Both the position numbers and the translations under genes were made by a program. The notes under the pieces are model-generated. The model worked only from the letters and a program-made list of their open reading frames with translations, ran no database searches and had not been told where the DNA came from. DNA of 10,584 bases, from NCBI GenBank assembly GCA_004151065.3, contig NWUY0300024011.1:8887-19470 (forward strand), given 5' to 3'. The stretch comes from Larix sibirica (taxonomy: Eukaryota > Streptophyta > Pinopsida > Pinales > Pinaceae). Below are positions 1 to 8,149 of this stretch, one piece after another; within the stretch, counting starts at the first letter, position 1, and the number at the start of each line of letters is the position of its first letter.

Positions 1-361
1 TCTAGGTAGTCTAGAAGAGTGATATTTTTCTCCATAGATTGAGTTCCATAGACATTTGTAAGATGTCCATGGAAATTAGTACCCAAAACATGAAAAGAGG
101 TTGAGATGGAATTTCTTGTAACTAAAAAATCATTGAGATTTAGCTCTTGGGGGCTGCAGATCAAAGCTAAACCACTTGAAGCTCCAATTGTATCTACAAC
201 TACCGCTCTGTTGCCTTTCCAAAGATGTGCCATGAGGGTCTCCAAAGTGCTGTTACTACATTTAGTTTCTTGAATGAAGAGAATTGAGGGATTTCCCGGC
301 ATATCATTCTGTGTTTTGTATGACCATTGATTCCTCTTACATTACAAGAGATAAATTTCAT
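1..361 (-). pseudogene. LINE ORF2, N-terminal APE-type endonuclease (partial, frameshifted)
   Basis: This is the start of the ORF2 polyprotein of a non-LTR retrotransposon. The N-terminal endonuclease nicks the target DNA to prime reverse transcription. The ATG at 361-359 opens with MKFISCNVRGINGHTKHR, the typical start of plant LINE endonucleases, with the metal-site Asn in NVRG. One frameshift lies near 290-300. The next frame then reads without a stop to position 1 and carries the QETKC motif (catalytic Glu), an ASSGLAL stretch and an LTNVYG motif, all in the expected order. The later Asp/His catalytic motifs, the RT and the 3' tail lie off the left edge. The start is set by its ATGA overlap with the ORF1 stop. 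Family level is confident; I cannot name the clade (L1-like is likely). Confidence 0.85.
358..361 (-). other. ATGA stop/start overlap between LINE ORF1 and ORF2
   Basis: On the minus strand the ORF2 ATG (361-359) overlaps the ORF1 TGA (360-358) in the string CCCAATGAAATTT. Such overlaps are compatible with termination-reinitiation, a way for a bicistronic LINE RNA to yield ORF2. The overlap is directly visible; the mechanism is inference. Confidence 0.7.
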
Positions 362-756
362 TGGGAACTTGGGGTAGAAGAGGGAAAGAACTCAATAAGC
401 TGGGTGTATTTCCCTGATTCGACAAGTTTGGTTCCAAGATTATTCAAACGCTCTAGATCAGTTTCCTTCCTTTCTTCATGGGGTCCCTTGAGGGTTGCTT
501 TTAGATTTTTTGAGAGAGATCCATGATGCCCAGCTTGGATTTGGCTAAATCCTCTTTTAGGAGGTGAATCTCCTTCGAGGGAATTGCAATGAAGGTTTTT
601 CTTCTACATGCTTCCTCTAGTCCCAGGAGGTCGAGGTCCCCCAAATCAAGATCGCTCATATCCTCATCCATGACAACATCCAAATCAAGACTGATATTCT
701 CTGGTTGGGTGTTCGGGGGTACATCCTTAGAATACATTGGTGGGTCATGGGTAGTC

Positions 757-757
757 N
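757..757. other. Ambiguous base (n)
   Basis: The only undetermined base in the window, inside the LINE ORF1 remnant. It gives one unknown residue and does not alter the reading frame. Confidence 0.98.
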
Positions 758-829
758 ATGCTGAGTAGCCCAGGAGCATTGGAGTAGATTGCAGATTGAT
801 GATATTGAAAAATCAATGGCCTTAGTACA

Positions 830-1186
830 TTTTTAATAGGTATAAACTCATATAATAACCTCTCATACACCCTTAGCCTTTGACCTTACCCATATCCATC
901 AATTCTAGCTTCCACGGTCACTATTTCAGTCAATTTGGAGAAGTATTGAGTTTTTGTATCACTTATATAAGTTGGTACATTACAGTAGTATCCTTGATTC
1001 TGCACACTCTCACCTATAATTTCCAGAACCTAATATCTTTCCTACCATCCCCATTCAGAGTTTCCATCCCCGTCACTTACATCCTGCACAGTATGAGAGT
1101 TTGCCTAAAAAAAATTGCAAATAAAATTTTATTAAACTCTGAAGTGGAAGACAATATCTTGGTCAGATCTTGGCTAGGATATTACA
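830..1186 (-). repeat. Possible 3' LTR (part), low confidence
   Basis: The minus strand reads TGTAATATCCTAGCC from about 1187, a typical plant LTR-like start (TG then a C-rich stretch). A short purine tract, GGGAGGAA (1206-1199), lies about a dozen bases upstream. A palindromic TATA-like box, CTTATATAAG (971-962), sits about 220 bases inside, where an LTR promoter could be. No second LTR is available for comparison, and the end near 830 is only where LINE sequence becomes recognisable. The plus-strand ORF at 880-1302 has no recognisable motif and is probably chance. Confidence 0.3.
962..971 (-). promoter_or_regulatory. TATA-like palindrome inside putative LTR
   Basis: CTTATATAAG is a perfect palindrome, so it reads the same on both strands. 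If the flanking 1186-830 segment is an LTR, this would be its TATA box. There is no independent evidence of promoter activity. Confidence 0.25.
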
Positions 1187-1198
1187 TAAATACTAGGA

Positions 1199-1206
1199 TT
1201 CCTCCC
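1199..1206 (-). promoter_or_regulatory. Candidate polypurine tract next to putative 3' LTR
   Basis: GGGAGGAA on the minus strand lies about a dozen bases before TGTAATATCC. Ty3 elements use a purine tract at this place to prime plus-strand DNA. The gap to the LTR start is larger than usual, so this is tentative. Confidence 0.25.
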
Positions 1207-1269
1207 AATTTGGATACGTTGATTGCATTTGTGCAATTAATTTCCATTATAAATCAACCAAATCTTCTA

Positions 1270-2120
1270 ACTACTACAACTCTAATTAAATATCTTCAGT
1301 AGTTGGTCTAACATCTCAGAGAACATTTCTATCTACCAAGGCTGCATCATGTAACTCAACAAGTTTATCGTCCAAAACTTGGTCTCATCTCCAAGGGATT
1401 AATAAGTGATCTAACCTCATTGCCCATATACTAAATCTTCCCTCTTAACTCTTCAATAGACTTTCTTGTCTTTGAAGTAGTCCTATCCAATCATGTATTG
1501 TAGTGTAAATGAGTTGACTCTCACAAGTGGCTTGCTACAATGACTTATGTGCAACTTACACTTTCTCTCTCGAAGGATTGAACTTATCTATAAGATCTTT
1601 TAGATGTTGATTATTATGAGAGTGATCACTCTACAACTCAACCTATGGGGTAACTCTTCACTACCTCCATTGTTTCCAATTTGTAGAAACAATATCCAAA
1701 TTCTCTACAGGTGGGTACTTAGGCACAAAATTTGGAATGTGTGAATTGAAATCCTACAAATCAATCCACATGTTATATAAATGGATTGAAACCATCTCTA
1801 ATACACTCTCAAAATTTTTCCATGGCTATATTTGAAGATATTGGTTTGAAGTGACCTCAACAAGCTTGACTCACAACTACTGTTTGAAATGTTGAATATA
1901 ATAATGACACTATTTAACACTCATGACTCTAGATGCAACCTCCTTAATAGTTTCATGGGCCATTTGCAAAAATTTAGGTATGGACCAATCCTACAAACTA
2001 ATAGCCTGTGTAGTATGTGTAGTAATAGCTTCCTTGGGTAGAACCAATTTAAGGGTAACCCTCTTGCAATGGACATCAAATCATGTGGGTGGTTGGGATT
2101 GAAAATAAGGAAGGACCTAT
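1270..2120 (-). pseudogene. Possible C-terminal continuation of the post-pol ORF (very decayed)
   Basis: This 850-base stretch has no long ORF. On the minus strand, short runs look like worn coding sequence. Examples are a frame with VTLKLVLPKEAITTHTTQAI and MAHETIKEVASRVMSVK between about 2060 and 1900, and DDKLVELHDAALVDRNVL between about 1380 and 1320. They follow the better-supported part of the post-pol ORF in order and orientation, so they may be its C-terminal half. Frames change repeatedly and no catalytic or binding motif is visible. The alternative is non-coding element sequence. Confidence is low. Confidence 0.3.
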
Positions 2121-2370
2121 TAATGCTTAAAATCTTGAATGCATTTTTCCTTGGTATATTTTGTCAGGAATGTATTGGTATCCATATGTTCTTGGAAAAT
2201 ACACAACATGGCCTAAAAGTATCTACGGTCCTGCACTAATTACTCAAATTGGGCCATGTTCACCAACTATCCAAATGGACAACTAGGTTGAGAAATATGA
2301 ATAAGTGGATATGTTTGTGGAGGAGAAGTTGTCCTTGTCCCTATACCTATTTAAACAAATAATTATTTAA
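2110..2370 (-). pseudogene. Proline/glutamine-rich segment of the post-pol ORF
   Basis: The minus strand carries one frame of about 75 codons. It opens with a Pro-rich stretch (TSPPQTYPLIHISQPSCPF) and continues with a possible helical part (MAQFE, LVQDRRYF, AMLCIFQEHMDTNTFL, TKYTKEKCIQDFKH). It is broken only by TAG, TAA and TAG, each at a place where CAG or CAA (Gln) would fit. This pattern argues that it was translated as a linker plus coiled coil of the post-pol protein. Function unknown. It lies directly downstream of the block that ends near 2427. Confidence 0.45.
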
Positions 2371-2426
2371 TCATTGACCAAGAATCAAATATGGGTGGTT
2401 GAGATCCTTATCATCACCATAACCTG

Positions 2427-3640
2427 CTATGCTACCAATAGTCCAAAACCTACCAGTAGCCTCAAGATCTTATTATTAAGTATTGGGATAAGATCCATCA
2501 GCCACATCATTTGTGAGGCTTGTGTTTTCTTGAGAGGGGAAGGAACCCCTAGTGGAATTGTCTTGATTTTGCATAAGGCACCTAGGATATATACAGTCAT
2601 TTTTTTGGAATGTTCATTAATAATAACTATGAGAATATTTTCATCTTTCCATCCTTCATACTTCTCAAACACATGCAATGCCCCTTTTACTAAAGAAAAT
2701 TGAATCTTCTAAAAAAACTCTATCTTTGATTACACAACTTCATTAGAAAGCTCTTACAAATGAGCATACCCATGTAGAGTTGAACTAATAAGAATGGATG
2801 AGGCATAAAAAGTGGTTTAAGTAACATGCATAAATGACCACACAATGATTGAAGGAGTTTGTTTGCTCAATGATTTAACGATCCATGGTTTCTAGGAAGG
2901 AATATCTCCTTGGAAGGGTTATCTTTTCTAGATAATTGAGCATCTTTGAGGATCTAGTTTTATGGTACTGGAGGAAACATGGCCTATGTGACCACTCACA
3001 ACTCAAATTTTCCCTCAATTTATTTTGTATTAATCTCAAGATCTTAATCTAAACTTGACCCTTGGCCTTTTCTTTTCTTCTAATCCTCTTTGGGGTAAGC
3101 ATTTATTTTCATAAAATCTAGTCTCACAAACACTTCTTCTATACTTACTGGTACTATAAAATGCTTTAGTCACATTTGGTTCTTCATTCAACAACCCTGT
3201 GAATACATGGATATTATGTGAATGTATTGGATAAGGCCCATCGAACCAGAAATAATTTTGGTGAACATGACTAATTAGAATCTTAGAGCAATGAATACCC
3301 CATAAGTGCTACCAAATGTTGGGTGTTCTAATAGGGTCATGAGTGTAGAATCCCATAGAGTATCAAAATTTTCTTTCCACACATTAAATATATTGTCATA
3401 CAACAAAACTTGATCCATGTAAAATCATAATAATAGATCTAGAAATAGGTCTCAATTTGTAAAATCATTATACACCAACTTGGTTTTCTTGATTTGCCTA
3501 TGTAGGTCACCTATAATCTCCACCCATAGGTATCTCACCATCCAGAGCTTCTTCATTCTACGCTTCTTTATTTTGAACCTTCCAAATTCCCAATTACTAA
3601 TAACTCATATCTAATACATTTACAATAAACTCTTAAAAAA
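2427..3640 (-). pseudogene. Post-pol ORF, conserved protein of unknown function in plant Ty3 elements
   Basis: A decayed reading region downstream of pol in the same orientation. From about 3590 one frame gives a basic block (KIKKRRMKKLWMVRYLWVEI), then GDLHRQIKKTKLVYNDF, then LYDNIFNVWKENFDTLWDS and YGVFIAL near 3280. A frameshift at about 3265-3280 moves to a second frame with HQNYFWFDGPYPIHSHNIH, TGL and EEPNVTKAFYSTSKYRR. That frame can be followed with scattered stops to an open stretch at 2678-2427 (HVFEKYEGWKDENILIVI). I recognise the WFDGPYPIHSHNIH-type block from hypothetical proteins of plant retroelements, but not a biochemical function. An ATG at 3706 is in the first frame, but stops between it and about 3610 leave the start open. 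The open plus-strand frame at 2374-2703 is a shadow of it. Confidence 0.6.
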
Positions 3641-3984
3641 ATTGGATTGTGATTGTTGAGTAACTAGGATGTCACTAGTTTCCATGGTAAAATTACATGG
3701 CTCCATGTTAGACAATAACAACAATTAAAAACAAATTTATTAAATAGTTAACAAGTGCCAAAATAAACAAACCTATCTGCATTTACTGCCATACTGACAA
3801 CACAACTTTACTACACATGTAGAAATATCACAAAGTAACATTTCCCAAAATTTGACTCAAGAAGCATTTAAGACTTAATCGAAAAGATAGTAAACCTTGT
3901 CCGATCAATTTTGCAGACTATTCATCATTATTTGGTTGCCACTCTTCCCTCTTTACCTTGACCATAAACTAATGCAACTTGCTA

Positions 3985-4149
3985 TCCTAGACTTGACAAA
4001 ATTAACAACATGTAACCACCACAAAAATTTACATTGCAAAATTTACTATTAATGCTTGTAAATGTGGCAACGATGACCATATATAGCTAAATTGAACTAA
4101 TTATTAACCCTCCCTAACCACAAGGATGTGTCCTAGACTTTGACAAAAT
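3985..4149. repeat. Two imperfect direct copies of an 18-19-base motif
   Basis: TCCTAGACTTGACAAAAT starts at 3985, and TCCTAGACTTTGACAAAAT at 4131-4149 differs by one inserted T. They are about 146 bases apart in the same orientation, and the flanking bases are not alike. This may be a remnant of a larger duplication or chance in AT-rich DNA. Confidence 0.4.
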
Positions 4150-4160
4150 GAGGCTAATAC

Positions 4161-4177
4161 ACTACCCCTCCTCAACC
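4161..4177 (-). promoter_or_regulatory. Purine tract downstream of integrase
   Basis: The minus strand reads GGTTGAGGAGGGGTAGT, followed by GTATTAGCC. Purine tracts prime plus-strand DNA synthesis in LTR elements. If it is used, it would be an extra, internal tract, because a coding-like region follows. Extra tracts are known in some plant Ty3 elements. The sequence is seen; the role is inferred. Confidence 0.3.
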
Positions 4178-4329
4178 ATAGTTCCATGACTGTAACTTCA
4201 ACTGAAAACATTCAAAATATGGGGAGGGACATGACACAACATGAGACTCATTGTGAATAAGAATACCAAATCTATACCAAAACCACAACTTTACCTCACC
4301 CTAACTGATCTACTCTTCCTAGGAGCATT

Positions 4330-4560
4330 AACACAAAATTAAGAATCCAAGGGGCTAGGCATAAGGATTTAGACAAGTACAATACCATAACTTTGTGACG
4401 GGAAGACTGCACCAGACTCTTTGATGTCAAAAAATATATTAGGTTCCATCCAATGCATCTACAACTTGGATTTTTCAGATATTTACCGTCATATAAGAGG
4501 ATGGAATTACCCTAGCAAATTTGTTACTCTTTATGTGCTTGAAAGGCTAGGATTTTTGTC
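4330..4560 (-). pseudogene. Integrase C-terminal tail (end of pol)
   Basis: This is the end of the Ty3 pol polyprotein, where the small C-terminal domain of integrase binds DNA. The minus strand gives ILLYDGKYLKNPSCRCIGWN at about 4500-4440, matching the LLYDSKF-type motif and the Trp-containing GPY/F-type module that follow the integrase core in plant Ty3 elements. A neighbouring frame then reads FDIKESGAV, in the expected position of the next strand. The GPY core itself is worn. No chromodomain motif follows. Recognisable coding resemblance ends near 4330. Confidence 0.65.
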
Positions 4561-5560
4561 TTTACTTCTCTATTGACTAGTGAAACATATATAAGAACCT
4601 AGACTTCTCCAATTGCATCAACTCAACTAGATAAGCTAATCTACAATTTATTCCTCCTCTTTCATATGATTAGCTTGTGTAATTAAGAGACCAGGTACCA
4701 TAGATTCTATAAGTACCACAATTTCTTTCCCTTGCACCATATGGAAAGATGTATACTAATGTAGTTTCTTAATGGTTGTCTTGTAGTCCCAAAGTACTAC
4801 TAAGATTCTCTCATCCAATCATCCCTATTAAATGAATAGAATTTTGTCAATTGATGATCCAAGATCATGTTAAAGACATTAATAGTTCCATTGGCCTTCA
4901 TATGATAGGGTTTCTATTATTATGCAAGATTAGAAATTCTCAAGTTAGATTTGTGATGGTTGAAATCATGAAGTGATATCCTTGATCAATTGCCAAAATT
5001 TTAGGGCACCTAAACCTAGAAATAATATTCTCAAAGGAAAACAATATTGTAGTACTAGTTGAACAATCTTGAGTGGGTGAAAATTATTCCCATCTAGTAA
5101 TATAACCAGTTCAAATGATAATGCATTAAGACTACCTAGGGGGTTTATAGGGAGGATAAAATCCACCACCTTTTTTTTAATGGCTTAACATGAGTGTATG
5201 CAATGACAATTCATCCCTTCTATAACGGTTTTCCACCTGTTGGAACACATCGCAAAAATTGACATAATCTTTGGCATATTTAAACACTGCAGGTCACCAC
5301 AAACCAACATGCAAAAACTTTCAATTTGCTATTTTTCCTCTAAAATTTTCTCCCGCAACTACAAAATGGCACCACCATAAAATATCCTTACCCTCTTGCT
5401 CCAACACACATATTCTAAGAATTCCATCATATCCCAAATTATATAACTACCTTACAATAAATTGATAGTCTGTAGCTGACACCAACAAATGGTATTTCTG
5501 AGTTGCAAAATAATCTACTTGGGAAACACCCATGGTAAAAAAGGCAATTTCTTCCAACTA
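4560..5560 (-). pseudogene. Ty3 integrase: zinc-binding and DDE core regions
   Basis: Integrase inserts the cDNA into the host genome. Near 5490-5220 the frame shows YNLGYDGILRICVLE, DILWWCHFVVAGENF and YAKDYVNFCDVFQQ. This is the N-terminal HHCC zinc domain, but the second His is Asn and the last Cys is Phe. A second frame gives VVDFILPINPLG with the first catalytic Asp at 5163-5161. The first frame then returns with ENIISRFRCPKILAIDQGYH, with the second Asp at 4987-4985. The third catalytic position reads YHMKANGTINVFN in another frame, so the Glu is Asn (4880-4878). A worn FPYGARE block and an ELMQLEKSRFLYMFH block follow to about 4560. Several frameshifts and many stops are present, so the enzyme is inactive. 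Confidence 0.85.
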
Positions 5561-5639
5561 ATAAGGGACAATTTCTACTTGGAAAATATCAACAACTAAA
5601 AGATGTTAATCAATGATGCCGCTTGACTCCCATGATTCA

Positions 5640-6131
5640 ACATTGTTAAATGACATGGGATTACATTATGTCTATGAGGTTTCACAATGAGTTCAAGTGA
5701 AAATCTTGGAGTATCAACATCCACTGACAAATTCAATCTTCCAAAATAGACTTATTTATAAATATTTTAGAGCAAAATGGTCAATAAAAAAATTAAAGTG
5801 CCCCCCACAATAAATAATGTTTTTTTTTTCAAATCATATACCACGGTAAGTCCTACCCTCTCAATAGTTGTATAATTACACTCTGCTTGATACTATAAAT
5901 TTCTACTTATGAAGTACATAAGGTGGTCTAGATTCTTTCCCATAGCACCATAAAAACTACTTTTAGTGCTATTGGATCAACATGTGCATGAAATTCAATA
6001 TCCCAATTAGGAAACACCAAAATGGGGGCACTTACTAGTTTCTCCATAAGGACATTGAAAACAACATCACATTCAAGATTCCAACATAAGACCTTAGACT
6101 TCTTAACTAGTTTTTGCATAGGTTTGATCAC
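5640..6131 (-). pseudogene. Ty3 RNase H domain
   Basis: RNase H removes the RNA template during reverse transcription. From 6131 the frame continues straight on from RT after a single TAA. It gives MQKLVKKSKVLCWNLECDVV, APILVFPNWDIEFHAHVDP (first catalytic Asp in HVDP), and, after one stop, HLMYFISRNL and NYTTIERVGLTVVYDL. In the last block the conserved ERE-type Glu is Val. HYLLWG follows, then frame changes around a G-run and an A/T-run. FFIDHFALKYL (the DH motif) lies in one frame and INKSILED and ICQWMLILQDFHLNSL in the next, near 5760-5690. Order and spacing are normal for plant Ty3 elements. It is inactive because of the lost Glu, stops and shifts. Confidence 0.85.
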
Positions 6132-7160
6132 TTATGTATAATTGTGGATGAAATGCCTATAATACCTTGTGTATCCCAAAGTGGAATATAATGTCTTAGC
6201 ATTGGTCATAGTAGGTAAGTTCACAATTACCACAACTTTAGCTAGATCTACTAAAACTCCTTGCATACACACAATATGCTCCAACAAAGTTCCAATAGGT
6301 GTAAAAAATATACATTTCTTAAGGCTCAAGGAAATTTGTAACTACCAACAATAATTAAACATAAGCCGTAGCATTGAAATATAATGTTTCAATAGACTAT
6401 ACACTACATAATCATCCAAATAAACTTCCAAGAACTTGGACATATAATCCATAAAAGTTGATATCACAATACAAGAGAACACACCAAGGGTGTTCTTTAA
6501 CCCAAATCCCATGAAAGTAAAATTACCCCATTTAGTCCTAAAGATAGTGTTTTTCTTGCCTTTCTTTGTAATTCTAACCTAGTGATAACCTAAAAAACCA
6601 TTGGTAAAGGAGTATTCATCTTTTACCACAACATGATCAAGGAGTTCATCACTTAAGGGAGTTGGGAATGTACCATGTACACATAAATAATTGATACTTT
6701 TAAAATCAACACACACTTTGATGTGTTCAATACCCTTATTGCGATGGTTTATTATTGAACTGATCTAATATGACTCATCAACTGGGACTATCAACCTTGT
6801 GGCTAGCATGATCGATTTTTGTCTTTACCTTTTTGTTAACTCGTGGATTTAGTTTGTTGGGGTGATGTTAATTGGTTTGGCATCTAGTCAAACCTCTATA
6901 TTTGTTTCCATAGGTTATCCTTTTATTCCCTTCATCTTTGTAAAACTTCAAGGAAACATATCTTCATATTCTCGCAATAGTGCCACAACTTTGGACATAG
7001 TTTGTTCATACCAATAGTCTCCAACAAAAGATATTTTGGGTCATTCCTTAGTCCCACTATTGATCTTATACAACTTAAATGGTTTCTTATATGAATTCTC
7101 TTTGACATCATCCCATTTGTCTACGAGTTCTCTCAAGTCCTCAAACTCTCGAAAGGATAT
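6132..7160 (-). pseudogene. Ty3/Gypsy reverse transcriptase
   Basis: Copies the element RNA into cDNA. One frame can be followed from the linker (REFEDLRELVDKWDD at about 7155) through DYWYEQTMSKVVALLREYED, TKMKGIKG, MLATRLIVPVDES, IKVCVDFKSINYL and FPTPLSDELLDHVVVKDEYS to TNGFLGYH. It continues with FRTKWGNFTFMGFGLKNTLG, FLEVYLDDYVVYS (YLDD at 6422-6411), LKKCIFF, LLEHIVCMQGVLVDLAKV and TLGYTRYYRHFIHNYT. These are the RT motifs in order. The motif A Asp, expected in a TDG-type triplet, is Asn (6602-6600), so polymerase activity would be lost even without the stops. A short stretch (NKLNPRVNKKVKTKID) reads in another frame, suggesting a compensating pair of indels. The core has only about three or four stops, making it the best-preserved part of the element. 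Confidence 0.93.
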
Positions 7161-7269
7161 ATGTCATGAATCCTCCAGGTTATCTTCTTCATCATCATCC
7201 TGTACTATTTTACTAAAACAAAGGGGTTCCCATAGCTATTGTTCCATATATTAGATTTTTATTGTCTCC

Positions 7270-8110
7270 TAATGTATGAAACAAAGGTGAGTGGAAAATT
7301 GAGGCCACACTTTATAAAAAAAATCGTCTTAGTCTTCAATAAGGCTACAATGACTTTGGGGTTTTTTCTAGTATAAGAGAAATCAAGACATATTTGTTCT
7401 TAAACCTAACCCCAATCCTTGGTCTATATCTAATATTTTAAGAGAAATTACCTATATTTAGGGACTAGAACTAAAGTATGCATGAATGTATGCACCCATA
7501 ATCTAGTTGGGAGGCCCTCTCTTTTCCACTTTTGAAAGCAATTCTTAATATGAGTTTATGGATATGACTTATCTTCATAATGTTCTAAAAATGTGACTTA
7601 TTTTCCCTTAGTTCTTGATAGGTCATGGTATTTAAATTTAGGAAGGGGAACAAAGTGGATGGAGGATGAGAGGATCAACTTCATCCTAGGAAATGAGTTC
7701 TTATTTATGAGTAGCCAACCAATGAACATGGGTAGCTCATAAAACAACATCTAAATACTCAACATGGTGCTCTTCTATAGCTTTGTATGCCATGGCATCT
7801 AAGAAAGCTTCTAGATTTAGTATCCCATATTAAACATAAGGATTTTGTAACTCATAACCAATCCAAGAAACTGTTTTTATTGTTGCACAACTTCAACCTA
7901 TCAATTCATGGTTGCGGTCCTACTAATTATTGTATGCTTCTTCTAAATCAACATGGAAAGAGTGAATTCTTCTCCAACTAACTGATTGATTAGTGATAGG
8001 ATAAATATTATTGACATTCCAATCTATAGTGAAGTTATAGATTTGATCCAACATGTGGTCTTCAAAAGAATCATCAATGAGTTCAACATACCTTGGTTCC
8101 TAATACAGGT
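7270..8110 (-). pseudogene. Second gag-like domain between protease and RT
   Basis: The minus strand carries coding-like sequence here although most Ty3 elements have only a linker. Near 8090-7920 it reads RYVELIDDSFEDHMLDQIYN and SVSWRRIHSFHVDLEEAYN. The same frame then gives about 80 codons (7930-7690) with TIKTVSWIGYELQNPYV, YGILNLEAFLDAMAYKAIEE, HHVEYLDVVL and ATHVHWLATHK. Further on come KWKREGLPTRLWVHTFMHTL near 7525-7470 and NPKVIVALLKTKTIFF near 7355-7310. The combination of AFLD...Y...WWATHK-like, WVHHF-like and DFSFT-like blocks resembles the capsid-type (Retrotrans_gag-like) region of some plant Ty3 polyproteins. Stops are mostly TAG, TGA and TAA at likely Gln or Arg sites. It may supply a second capsid-like module. 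The function is inferred; the coding origin is fairly sure. Confidence 0.65.
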
Positions 8111-8149
8111 TTAAAAATTACAACACTCTCGTACCATCTAGTTCAAATG

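Larger units (their letters stand above)
358..830 (-). pseudogene. LINE ORF1, C-terminal part (5'-truncated)
   Basis: This is probably the C-terminal tail of the LINE ORF1 (gag-like, RNA-binding) protein. Position and overlap with ORF2 are the main evidence; the fold itself is not recognisable. From about 822 a frame runs to 501 and encodes an acidic stretch (LDLDVVMDEDMSDLDLGDL) followed by a basic, helix-like part (LEEACRRK). It stops just after an A-run (507-512 on the plus strand). The neighbouring frame then continues as a charged helical segment (HEERKETDLERLNNL) to a TGA at 360-358, so one single-base slip in the run explains the break. No zinc knuckle is seen, and homology fades above about 830, which suggests 5' truncation or the edge of the insertion. 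An ambiguous base sits at 757. Confidence 0.6.
3640..4330 (-). other. Spacer between pol and post-pol ORF
   Basis: No coding resemblance was found on either strand in these roughly 690 bases. The segment holds a purine tract (4177-4161, minus strand) and two imperfect copies of an 18-19-base sequence. It could be an internal untranslated region preceding the downstream ORF. Less likely, it is the LTR boundary of one element followed by a second one in the same orientation. Confidence 0.4.

Noticed and set aside
284-526. Plus-strand open frame of 80 codons
   Set aside because: Antisense to the LINE ORF1/ORF2 junction, where the minus strand has endonuclease motifs and the ATGA overlap.
962-971. 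TATA-like palindrome as a host gene promoter
   Set aside because: No host gene follows on either strand. It is kept only as a possible LTR box.
880-1302. Plus-strand open frame of 140 codons
   Set aside because: No recognisable motif, a composition typical of AT-rich non-coding DNA (many Ile, Leu, Ser, Thr), and it overlaps the putative LTR. Treated as chance.
2374-2703. Plus-strand open frame of 109 codons
   Set aside because: Antisense to the open part of the post-pol ORF, which continues a longer minus-strand frame with recognisable blocks.
7036-7254. Plus-strand Ser-rich open frame
   Set aside because: Antisense to the acidic Asp/Glu-rich linker before RT (GAT/GAA repeats read as Ser codons on the other strand).
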